The notes under the pieces are model-generated. The model was not told the origin of the DNA. It did not search any database and saw nothing but the letters and a program-made list of their open reading frames with translations. Both the position numbers and the translations under genes were made by a program. From Pseudomonadota bacterium (GTDB lineage: Bacteria; Pseudomonadota; Gammaproteobacteria; Xanthomonadales; Rhodanobacteraceae): 61,313 bases of DNA. The stretch is from assembly GCA_021827205.1 (NCBI GenBank), contig JAKAWV010000018.1:1-61313 (forward strand), read 5' to 3'. Position 1 is the first letter of the stretch. Each line of letters begins with the position of its first letter. This document shows, in pieces, positions 9,478 to 16,245 of this stretch.

Positions 9478-11657
9478 AGTCACTGGATCTTCCTGCGGCA
9501 GTCGTGGCCGGTGGCGATGGCGTACATGCGCCCGCGCTGGTGCTGCAAGGCCTGCAATTCGGCTGGCGCCGCAAGCTGCCGCTGCAGCGTCAAACCGAGG
9601 CCGCCGAGTGCGGCTTGGCGTGTCTCGCCATGGTCGCTGGCTTCCATGGTCACGCCGTCGAGTTGCCCGCGCTGCGCCAGCGTTTCGCCTTGTCGCTGAA
9701 AGGCGCCACCCTGGCGCGGCTGATCGAGATGGCCGACGCGCTGGGCCTTGCCAGCCGCCCGTTGCGTCTGGAGCTGGACGAACTGGACCAACTGGCCACG
9801 CCCTGCATCTTGCACTGGGATTTGAACCACTTCGTGGTGCTCAAGCGCGTGCGCGGCAGCACGGTGGAAATCTACGATCCGGCGGTAGGCGAGCGCAGGC
9901 TGCCGCTGGGGGAGGTTTCCAAACACTTCACCGGTGTCGCGTTGGAGCTCATGCCCTCACCGCGCTTCGAGCGCAAGAAGGCCGAACCACCGCTGGCGCT
10001 GCGGCAACTGCTGGGCCGGGTGCGCGGTCTGCCCTCGGCGCTGCTGCAGGTGCTGGGCCTGGCGCTGGTGCTGGAAATCTTCGCTCTGGTCAGCCCGCTA
10101 TTCGTGCAGACCGTGCTCGATCAGGTCGTGGCCGGGGGTGATCGCAACCTGCTCACCTTGCTGGGCCTGGGTTTTGCCCTGCTCACCGTGCTGCAAGTGG
10201 GCGTGTCAGCGTTGCGCACGTGGGTGGTGATGTGGCTGGGCACCTCGTTGAACCTGGCCTGGGCGGGCAATGTGTTTGGTCACCTACTCAAATTGCCCGA
10301 GGAGTATTTCGCCAAGCGTCATCTGGGCGACATCAGCTCGCGCTTTGGCGCCACCGGCGTCATCCAGAACACATTGACCACACGCGCCGTCGAAACCGTG
10401 CTCGATGGCATGATGACCGTGCTGACCCTGGGCATGATGCTGCTCTACAGCCGTGTGCTCGCGGCGCTGACATTGTTGGCGTTCGCGCTCTACGCCGGCT
10501 TGCGCGCGCTGTCCTACCGGGTGTTCCGCGAGGTCAACCTCGGCGCCATCGTCGCCGCGGCCAAACAGCAATCGCAGTTCCTTGAATCGGTGCGTGGCGC
10601 GCAGACCATCCGCCTGTACCACCGCGCCGCGCATCACACCGGGCGCTACCTCAACGCCGCCACCGACACCGCCAATCGCAATCTCGCGGTGCAGCGCTAT
10701 AGCCTGCTATTCGGCAGCCTCAACAGTTTGCTGTTCGGGCTCGAGCGCATCGGCGTGGTGTGGATCGGCGCCAGCGCCATCCTCGATGGACAACTCAGCG
10801 CCGGCATGCTGATGGCGTTTCTGGCCTACAGCGACCAATTCACCGGGCGCGGCGCCACACTCATCGATTACCTGGTCGATCTCAAGCTGCTGCGCCTGCA
10901 GGGCGAGCGTCTGGCCGACATCGTGCTCACCGCGCCCGAGCGGCACGTGGACACGCCTTATGTCGGCCCGCAGCCCGAAGCTGGTTTGCGCCTGCGCGAC
11001 GTCAGTTACCGCTACGCGCCGGGCGAACCGTGGATTCTCAAGAACCTGGACCTCGACATTCATGCTGGCGAGTCAGTCGCCATCGTCGGCCCTTCCGGCT
11101 GCGGCAAGACCACCCTCGCCAAGATCCTGCTGGGACTGCTCGATCCGGAGGAAGGCAACATCGCGATCGGCGGCATCGACCTGCGCCGCCTTGGCAAGGC
11201 GCGCTACCGCAGCATGCTCGGTGCAGTGATGCAGGAGGACACGCTCTTCGCGGGCTCCATCGCCGACAACATCGCCTTCTTCGATCCGGATGCCACCCTC
11301 ACGCGCATCGAGGCTGCTGCACGGCTGGCCGGCATCCACGACGACATCATCGCCATGCCCATGGGCTATCACAGCCTGGTGGGCGACATGGGCTCCAGCC
11401 TCTCGGGTGGACAGAAACAGCGCGTGCTGTTGGCCCGCGCGCTCTATCGTCGCCCACGCATCCTGGTGCTGGACGAAGCCACCAGCCATCTGGACGTTTC
11501 ACGCGAGCGTGAGGTCAACACCGCCATCGCGCGACTACGCATCACCCGCATCGTCATTGCCCACCGGCCGGAGACCATCGCCAGCGCCGAGCGGGTCATC
11601 GAACTGCGGGATCCACGAATCACGGAGGGGACACCGCAAGAGCGGTGTGTCTCGTGA
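9474..11657 (+). CDS. C39-peptidase ABC transporter, bacteriocin maturation and export (CvaB/LcnC-like)
   Basis: A 727-residue peptidase-containing ABC transporter that cuts double-glycine leaders and exports the peptide. The N-terminal C39 peptidase has the oxyanion Gln40, catalytic Cys46 ('QTEAAECGLAC'), His119 ('WDLNHFVVLK') and Asp135 ('IYDPAVG'), so it looks active, unlike the degenerate C39-like domain of HlyB. A six-span membrane domain (about 190-450) is followed by the ATPase: Walker A 'GPSGCGKTT', signature 'SSLSGGQKQR', Walker B 'ILVLDEATSHLD' and the switch His in 'VIAHR'. It starts inside the HlyD stop (ATGA, 9474-9477). The first leader-peptide gene begins 48 nt after its stop, which makes that peptide the obvious substrate. 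Confidence 0.95.
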   Translation: MKSLDLPAAVVAGGDGVHAPALVLQGLQFGWRRKLPLQRQTEAAECGLACLAMVAGFHGHAVELPALRQRFALSLKGATLARLIEMADALGLASRPLRLELDELDQLATPCILHWDLNHFVVLKRVRGSTVEIYDPAVGERRLPLGEVSKHFTGVALELMPSPRFERKKAEPPLALRQLLGRVRGLPSALLQVLGLALVLEIFALVSPLFVQTVLDQVVAGGDRNLLTLLGLGFALLTVLQVGVSALRTWVVMWLGTSLNLAWAGNVFGHLLKLPEEYFAKRHLGDISSRFGATGVIQNTLTTRAVETVLDGMMTVLTLGMMLLYSRVLAALTLLAFALYAGLRALSYRVFREVNLGAIVAAAKQQSQFLESVRGAQTIRLYHRAAHHTGRYLNAATDTANRNLAVQRYSLLFGSLNSLLFGLERIGVVWIGASAILDGQLSAGMLMAFLAYSDQFTGRGATLIDYLVDLKLLRLQGERLADIVLTAPERHVDTPYVGPQPEAGLRLRDVSYRYAPGEPWILKNLDLDIHAGESVAIVGPSGCGKTTLAKILLGLLDPEEGNIAIGGIDLRRLGKARYRSMLGAVMQEDTLFAGSIADNIAFFDPDATLTRIEAAARLAGIHDDIIAMPMGYHSLVGDMGSSLSGGQKQRVLLARALYRRPRILVLDEATSHLDVSREREVNTAIARLRITRIVIAHRPETIASAERVIELRDPRITEGTPQERCVS

Positions 11658-11705
11658 AGCCGAAGCTGGGACGGCACATACTCTCAGCATTACTGGAGAA
11701 GCAAA

Positions 11706-11888
11706 ATGCGTAATTTAAATTCGTTCGAAGTGCGCAATGTTTCTGGCGGTGAAATGACATGTACCGCAGGCACGTCTGGAGTTAATTGCACTGGCACTCT
11801 AAGCGATTGGAAAAATGCCTATAACAGTACTGTTGATTGGGTTAGTCGCAATGTTTTTAGCGCATTATTGAACCCAGCTTCAAAGTGA
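11706..11888 (+). CDS. Double-glycine-leader bacteriocin/microcin precursor 1
   Basis: A 60-residue precursor with GGAG 8 nt before its ATG. The first 15 residues (MRNLNSFEVRNVSGG) form a textbook double-glycine leader with L-12, E-8, V-4, S-3, G-2 and G-1, the positions read by C39 peptidases. Cleavage would release a 45-residue peptide starting EMTC, with Cys at mature positions 4 and 13 (possible disulfide), a Gly/Thr/Ser-rich N-terminal half and a more amphipathic C-terminal half ('DWKNAYNSTVDWVSRNVFSALL'). It lies 48 nt behind the peptidase-exporter and ends 25 nt before a strong terminator. Base composition drops sharply in GC here. I recognise no named bacteriocin; the activity is inferred. 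Confidence 0.85.
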   Translation: MRNLNSFEVRNVSGGEMTCTAGTSGVNCTGTLSDWKNAYNSTVDWVSRNVFSALLNPASK

Positions 11889-11913
11889 CGTTGAATCTTG
11901 GTAGGTAAGCATG

Positions 11914-11943
11914 ACGAGTGGGTAGGAATACCCACTCGTTTTT
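11914..11943 (+). terminator. Strong intrinsic terminator after precursor 1
   Basis: A perfect 11-bp stem (ACGAGTGGGTA, 11914-11924, with its complement at 11929-11939) closes on a GGAA tetraloop and runs into TTTTT (11939-11943). It would limit transcription into the downstream CPBP gene, leaving the exporter and peptide at higher levels, or force that gene to use its own promoter. It also rules out a GTG start at 11918 for the next gene. Confidence 0.9.
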
Positions 11944-11956
11944 GGGGTTGGACAAC

Positions 11957-12553
11957 ATGAAAAGTAACGCGGTCGACTTCCTCACCGGCATAGGCGCATC
12001 ACTGGCCGTAGGCTTGATAATTAATCTAGTTGAGGTCGTTGGCATTGATCATGGCGTTGCAACGTTTCTTGCCGTTGCTGCAATCGACGTAATTCTATTA
12101 GTGACATACAATGAACAATTTTATATGCAAGGAAGAACATTGATTTTCCCATTGATCGGTATAGTCGCGGCAAGTGCATATTTTATTTTATTTTATTTTA
12201 TTCGTAATATACATATTGTGATTTCAGCTCCGGGTGGATTTTTCGACTACGTGATCTATTTTATAAACATTGCCATTTTGATGCCACTATTCGAAGAAAT
12301 CACAGTGCGTCGACTGATGTTTATTGGAGCATCACATTATATCGGTCCGACGTTTTCGGCGTTTTTTGTATCTGCCTTATTCGCCGCCACACATAGTGGA
12401 CTATTTCTATTTGCATTTATTTTTTCCATTATTATGTGTCTGATGACATGGAAAGGTGTAAGCACTTACAGCAGAGCTATTTTACATGGATCATATAACG
12501 GAACACTTTCGATGTTATGGATCATTTTTGGAATAGATGCGGTGCGACAATAA
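11957..12553 (+). CDS. CPBP-family intramembrane metalloprotease, likely bacteriocin immunity
   Basis: A 198-residue, very hydrophobic protein with about six membrane spans. It carries the CPBP (CAAX protease/bacteriocin-processing, Abi) motifs: E113-E114-ITV-R118, then FAATH (His146), then a third motif in 'AILHGSYN' (His177, Asn181). ATG 11957 is preferred because the stretch before it is a terminator. In class II bacteriocin loci of Gram-positive bacteria such proteins (for example PlnI, PlnP) give self-immunity and their motifs are needed for it. Its position between two leader-peptide genes strongly suggests the same job here; a role in processing is the alternative. It is AT-rich compared with the genome. 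Confidence 0.85.
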   Translation: MKSNAVDFLTGIGASLAVGLIINLVEVVGIDHGVATFLAVAAIDVILLVTYNEQFYMQGRTLIFPLIGIVAASAYFILFYFIRNIHIVISAPGGFFDYVIYFINIAILMPLFEEITVRRLMFIGASHYIGPTFSAFFVSALFAATHSGLFLFAFIFSIIMCLMTWKGVSTYSRAILHGSYNGTLSMLWIIFGIDAVRQ

Positions 12554-12626
12554 CGCGATCCGGCAATAAGGAAGCCAAAAGCATGAATCCGTGACCACTC
12601 GCCTGCCGGTAAGAGACCGATAATGG

Positions 12627-12737
12627 GTGCTGTACGCCGTTCTTACTACCGTCGCGCTCGTTGCTGCCGACTTGATGACATTGCGAAAGGTTTTGCCAAT
12701 AGTGTTGCTGACCACAATGAAAAGAGGTGAGTCATGA
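12627..12737 (+). CDS. Possible 36-residue hydrophobic peptide overlapping precursor 2
   Basis: GTG 12627 opens a 36-codon frame giving a hydrophobic peptide (begins [20 protein letters not shown], ends TTMKRGES). Its TGA overlaps the ATG of the next gene (ATGA, 12734-12737), the classic form of translational coupling. Against it: the ribosome-binding site is weak (AAGAGA ~12 nt upstream), the start is GTG and a stop lies two codons before. It may only be chance reading of the leader region. Confidence 0.3.
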   Translation: MLYAVLTTVALVAADLMTLRKVLPIVLLTTMKRGES

Positions 12738-12898
12738 ATATCTTGTCGAAAGAAGAAACAATGCAAGTATCGGCTGGATCGGGCAATGTTCGGTACAACA
12801 TCGGTCATACGATGGGTGGTTGGTACGCTGGGGCTGTTGATAAAACAGCGGATTTTTTCGAGCGGGTTGATGGGCTGGGCGGTAGCGTTTCTGACTAA
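12734..12898 (+). CDS. Double-glycine-type bacteriocin/microcin precursor 2
   Basis: A 54-residue precursor with a good ribosome-binding site (AGGTGA, 12725-12730). Its 15-residue leader, MNILSKEETMQVSAG, ends in Ala-Gly, a known variant of the double-glycine site, and shares L-12, E-8, V-4, S-3 and G-1 with precursor 1, so one C39 peptidase could cut both. The mature part is 39 residues, begins SGNVRYNIGH, has no Cys, and contains 'GGWYAGAV' with a GxxxG helix-packing motif of the type found in two-peptide class IIb bacteriocins, plus a Gly-rich end 'DGLGGSVSD'. With precursor 1 it could form a two-component bacteriocin. It is short enough to be missed by routine gene calling. Confidence 0.75.
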   Translation: MNILSKEETMQVSAGSGNVRYNIGHTMGGWYAGAVDKTADFFERVDGLGGSVSD

Positions 12899-12913
12899 CG
12901 CGGGGTACACACC

Positions 12914-13054
12914 ATGTCAACCTTGCCGAAGGTATTTTTTAAGAAAAAGACTTGGCTATTAATCGGCCTGACAGCCGTGCTTTGCTTTGTTGTTTTTCAT
13001 TCGGCCGATGACTTCGCTCGAGGCTTCATGGACGGCTGGAATGCTTCGCACTGA
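12914..13054 (+). CDS. Small single-span membrane protein in the bacteriocin locus, candidate immunity protein
   Basis: A 46-residue protein starting 15 nt after precursor 2. A basic N-terminus (MSTLPKVFFKKK) leads into one hydrophobic span (about residues 14-29, 'WLLIGLTAVLCFVVF') and a short tail 'ADDFARGFMDGWNASH'. The size, the layout and the place directly behind a leader-peptide gene fit a bacteriocin immunity protein. It has no double-glycine leader, so it is not itself a substrate. A terminator follows within 10 nt, so precursor 2 and this gene form the end of one transcript. I recognise no named family. Confidence 0.65.
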   Translation: MSTLPKVFFKKKTWLLIGLTAVLCFVVFHSADDFARGFMDGWNASH

Positions 13055-13061
13055 AACCTGT

Positions 13062-13089
13062 GGGCGGGCAATTTGTCCGCCTATTTTTT
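13062..13089 (+). terminator. Intrinsic terminator closing the bacteriocin locus
   Basis: GGCGG (13063-13067) pairs with CCGCC (13077-13081), extended inward by two to three weaker pairs, and TTTTTT follows at 13084-13089. It lies 8 nt after the stop of the small membrane protein. Confidence 0.85.
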
Positions 13090-13131
13090 GGGTCCATGAC
13101 GTTTCGTGTGGATGTAGCGAGCCCCGCGCTC

Positions 13132-13212
13132 AGGTTATCGCCTGCTGGAATGGCGAAACCGGCAGGTCGAGTCGGGCCTTGAGCAGGTAGACGATGGTGC
13201 GCAGATTGCGGA
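13132..13212 (-). pseudogene. Possible transposase C-terminal fragment
   Basis: On the minus strand ~26 codons read 'TFRNLRTIVYLLKARLDLPV' then SPFQQAIT and a stop; upstream the frame is closed. The GC-rich composition contrasts with its AT-rich surroundings, and it looks like the tail of a lost gene, perhaps a transposase. I cannot assign a family. The rest of 13090-13327 is AT-rich and holds no gene that I can see. Confidence 0.3.
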
Positions 13213-13327
13213 AGGTTTGAGGTTAATCAAGTTGCCCCAAGAAATTTCGGCTATTAAGCCAAGCAATTTTGAGTAATTTATTAAAATATCGGGCGCTCTA
13301 TTTTGTTCAAATCAAGAGATATTCGGG

Positions 13328-15031
13328 GTGAAACGCACGGCGTACGTGGTGCTGGTGTTGTTTTTACATGTCGATCTCGCCTCGGCGAGCAGCGCCGTGT
13401 CTCACATGAACTGCGTGCGCAGTGTTGTAAGTGTTGATGCCAGACACGCACAGGTGCTCTGGGATCTTTACGTGCCGCCTGGCGTGATCAAGATCGTGCT
13501 TGATGGCGCTGGCTCGTTTCCGGTAGCTATTCCTCCTGAGCAGCTTTGGAGGGTCCGCACTGGCGGTGCTCAATTTCATGGCAATACGTTGGAGCTTGCG
13601 GCCACTGGTGAGCGCCGCGTGCAGCTGGTCATGGACGTTCACCGGAACCGCACGGTTCCTGACCGAATGTATGCACCTTTTTTCCAATTCTCCGATGGCA
13701 CCATCGCAGTGCTAAGTACTAATTTTTTAGTATCCAAATCGAGCCTTGTTTCGCTCTGTGTGCGATATCGCGCCGCCCCGCACGATTATGTCATCGGAGA
13801 TGGCCACGCTGAACAGCGTGTGCTTTCTCCACCAGACAGCTTTCGAGGCTATGTGGCTTTTGGAACTCCCGTGATTGCAAAGTCCGGCGGCCTGATGGTC
13901 GTTGTTGACAGAGCAAGCCCGCCTTGGTTGCGTCAGACCGTCGTGCAAAGTCTCCAGCGCATCGCGCAGTTCTACAGCGCGCGGCTGGGGCTCGCCACAT
14001 TGCCGACAGTCTTCATATTTTCGAGAAACGATGACGAGGCGCACAACGCAGTACACGGGGATACGCTTCCTGGATCAATCTCGCTGCAGTTCTCGGGAAA
14101 TGAATGGCGCCAACCTGGTCCACCTGCTGTAGAGCAGGCGATTGGTGTGGCCGCACATGAGTTTTTCCATGTCTGGAATGGCGGCAGCCGAGCCGACGCC
14201 GACTCGCCGGAGACCCTGCTCGCTTTGGAGGGCGGTGCTGAGTTTGCTCGCATTGCTGCGCTGTCGCATCTGCACAATCAGGGCGAGCAAATCGTGCTTG
14301 ATGGCGTATCGCGGGCGCTGAATCGTTGTATCGCCGAGCTTCCGAACCACATCCCGGTTGCATCGGTGCTTGCTGTGCGACCTGGCAGCGGGCCATATGA
14401 CTGCGGCATGCCGTTCATGCTGGCAGTCACTTCTGCAGCGGGCCATATGGGGCGCGAGCCGATCAGCGCTTTTTTCGCGGCTTGGCGGCGCGTACTTTCC
14501 AGCCCAAGCGATTTGCCCTATCGCTGGCAAACCCTGCTGCCAGCGAATGCTCCTACACGACTGAGGGAGGATTTTGAACACGCGATCGCACAGCCGGATG
14601 CCTTCCTCACGACGCTGGGCGCGGTGCTACATTCCGAGGGTTATGCGCTTGTCCCTGAGCGCAATCTATCGCCGGACGCGCGATGGATGCTTGGCGCGCG
14701 CCTGATGGCATCACTGATGGCTGCTGATTGCAATGGCGGCATCAGCTTCTGGACCCGCAGACCTACGGGTTTCGAACTGAGCAAGCCCTTGCCTCAGTGC
14801 GGTTCATTGCGGCCCGGCGCGATGCTTACAGCTATTCTCGGTGAACGTCCTTGGGTAGACCCCATCACATTGAGTCATCGCGTGCATGAAACATGTGCCG
14901 CTCAGCATCATGTCACCGTCAAATACGTTGGCGATCCTGCTCCCGCGCGCGTTGATTGCGCTCATGGCGTACCTATCCTCTCAGGCCCAGTGCGGATTGA
15001 TATAACGCCCAAAGACTTGGGTCGTGAGTGA
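13328..15031 (+). CDS. Secreted M61-like zinc metallopeptidase
   Basis: A 567-residue exported protein with a GTG start and a signal peptide (MKRTAYVVLVLFLHVDLASA). The zinc motif is H277-E-F-F-H281 followed by 'VWNGG', and a downstream 'ALEGGAEFARIAAL' offers the third ligand (Glu301 or Glu305), the gluzincin layout. 'HEFFHxWN' and an EG.xE helix ~20 residues later resemble family M61 (glycyl aminopeptidase-like), though the N-terminal half is not clearly M61. Several Cys residues fit a periplasmic or secreted enzyme. It follows the bacteriocin locus after a terminator and ~270 nt, so a link is only positional. Broken coding remnants lie on both sides. Confidence 0.65.
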   Translation: MKRTAYVVLVLFLHVDLASASSAVSHMNCVRSVVSVDARHAQVLWDLYVPPGVIKIVLDGAGSFPVAIPPEQLWRVRTGGAQFHGNTLELAATGERRVQLVMDVHRNRTVPDRMYAPFFQFSDGTIAVLSTNFLVSKSSLVSLCVRYRAAPHDYVIGDGHAEQRVLSPPDSFRGYVAFGTPVIAKSGGLMVVVDRASPPWLRQTVVQSLQRIAQFYSARLGLATLPTVFIFSRNDDEAHNAVHGDTLPGSISLQFSGNEWRQPGPPAVEQAIGVAAHEFFHVWNGGSRADADSPETLLALEGGAEFARIAALSHLHNQGEQIVLDGVSRALNRCIAELPNHIPVASVLAVRPGSGPYDCGMPFMLAVTSAAGHMGREPISAFFAAWRRVLSSPSDLPYRWQTLLPANAPTRLREDFEHAIAQPDAFLTTLGAVLHSEGYALVPERNLSPDARWMLGARLMASLMAADCNGGISFWTRRPTGFELSKPLPQCGSLRPGAMLTAILGERPWVDPITLSHRVHETCAAQHHVTVKYVGDPAPARVDCAHGVPILSGPVRIDITPKDLGRE

Positions 15032-15202
15032 GCGCTCTCGGTTCGGAAACGGGTCCGATCGGCGATGCCGATCTGGTGCTGATGCGCCGGATCGATGCGC
15101 CCTGCTGTTCCGCGCGGTGATGAAAAAGAACGGCATCGACGTACAGACCGTCGCGATCTCCTCCGCCGGCCGACGCCCGGTCAGTTGACCGCAACCGCAG
15201 CT
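15032..15202 (+). other. Short non-genic stretch with coding-like remnants
   Basis: The plus strand contains two out-of-frame fragments that look like former protein: 'GPIGDADLVLMRRIDAPCC' and, one frame away, 'FRAVMKKNGIDVQTVAISS' ending in AGRRPVS and a stop (15185-15187). They probably represent the decayed tail of one gene. No family recognised. Confidence 0.3.
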
Positions 15203-16099
15203 TCACGCATCTGCTCCCTCCGCCCACCCCTCGCGACTGCCGCGATGGAGCACGGTGTCGCTGTCTTCCTGCACCGCGCCAGCCGGGATGGCGGGCGCGC
15301 CGACGACGCGCGGGTAGATCGGCGCGAAGTCCTGCTGCGTGGCGGCGAACAATTGCTCGAAGCCGTCGATGACGAAGTAGGTTTTCTGGTAACTGTCGAT
15401 GCGGTAGCGGGTGCGCATCACGCGCTCGAGATCGAAGCCGATGCGGTTGGGCGCGGGCGATTCCAGGCTGTAGATCGACTCGCCCTTGGAGCTGACGATG
15501 CCGGCGCCGTAGATGCGCAGGCCCGCGGGCTCGCGCATCAGGCCGAACTCGACCGTGTACCAGTACAGCCGAGTGAGGTTGAGCAGCGCTTCGTCGCTGA
15601 ATTCGCGCTGCGCGCGCAGGCCGCCCTGACCGTAGGCCTGCATGTAGTCGGCGAACACCGGATTCATCAGCAACGGCACGTGGCCGAACAGGTCGTGGAA
15701 CAGGTCGGGCTCGGCGATGTAGTCGAGTTGGTCGGCGCGGCGTATCCACCAGGTGACCGGAAAGCGCCGCCGCGCGAGGTGCTCGAAGAACACCGCCTCC
15801 GGCAGCAGGCCCTCGACGCCGATCAACTCCCAACCGCTGGCGGCACGCAGGTGGCGGTTGAGTTGGTCGAAGCGCGGGATGGCATCGGGCGTCATGCCGA
15901 GCGCGTGCTGGGCATCGAGAAACGCGCTGCACGCGCGACCGGGCAGCAGCTCGCGCTGGCGCTGGAACAGCGTGGCCCAAACCTGGTGATCAGCGGCGCT
16001 GTAATCGGACCACGGCTGCTCGACCACGCCGGTGGCGTACTGCGGGATCACGCCGCGGTCGGTGGCGATGTTTTCAACGCGGCGCGGTTGCGCGTTCAT
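15203..16099 (-). CDS. phhA: Phenylalanine 4-monooxygenase
   Basis: A 298-residue pterin-dependent, non-haem iron hydroxylase that turns phenylalanine into tyrosine. The iron ligands are visible: His135 and His140 in 'DLFHDLFGHVPLL' and Glu184 in 'WYTVEFGL'. 'TWWIRRADQLDY' and 'RIYGAGIVSSKGESIYSL' are further family signatures. ATG 16099 (MNAQPRRVEN) has GAGGAG 6 nt upstream; an in-frame start at 16210 would run into the divergent regulator's promoter. It faces an Lrp-type regulator with 146 nt between, a common arrangement for control by aromatic amino acids. Confidence 0.95.
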   Translation of the reverse strand: MNAQPRRVENIATDRGVIPQYATGVVEQPWSDYSAADHQVWATLFQRQRELLPGRACSAFLDAQHALGMTPDAIPRFDQLNRHLRAASGWELIGVEGLLPEAVFFEHLARRRFPVTWWIRRADQLDYIAEPDLFHDLFGHVPLLMNPVFADYMQAYGQGGLRAQREFSDEALLNLTRLYWYTVEFGLMREPAGLRIYGAGIVSSKGESIYSLESPAPNRIGFDLERVMRTRYRIDSYQKTYFVIDGFEQLFAATQQDFAPIYPRVVGAPAIPAGAVQEDSDTVLHRGSREGWAEGADA

Positions 16100-16245
16100 G
16101 GCGGTGCTCCTCGGCGGCGCACAGTGCGCGATGGCTTGCTGCGCTTGAGTGTAGGCCAGTGGCCACGCAACAGGCTTGCTTTGTTGCGCATAACAACGCT
16201 TTTCGCGCACACTTCGTGCGTATATTATCCATATGGCGCACGATC
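16100..16245. promoter_or_regulatory. Divergent phhA/Lrp control region with two inverted repeats
   Basis: Two small palindromes lie close to the regulator start: TTGTT-GCGCAT-AACAA (16181-16196) and CGCAC-ACTTC-GTGCG (16206-16220). An AT-rich stretch, TATATTATC (16221-16229), could supply a -10 element for the regulator gene. Their placement suits operator sites for the Lrp-type protein, by analogy with autoregulated Lrp/AsnC genes; binding is inferred. Confidence 0.45.

Noticed and set aside
11918-11956. Upstream GTG start for the CPBP gene
   Set aside because: It lies inside the stem of a strong terminator and adds a non-hydrophobic stretch; ATG 11957 is better.
12515-12910. 131-codon minus-strand open frame across precursor 2
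   Set aside because: No ribosome-binding site or recognisable domain; the plus strand here carries a leader peptide gene with a strong ribosome-binding site.
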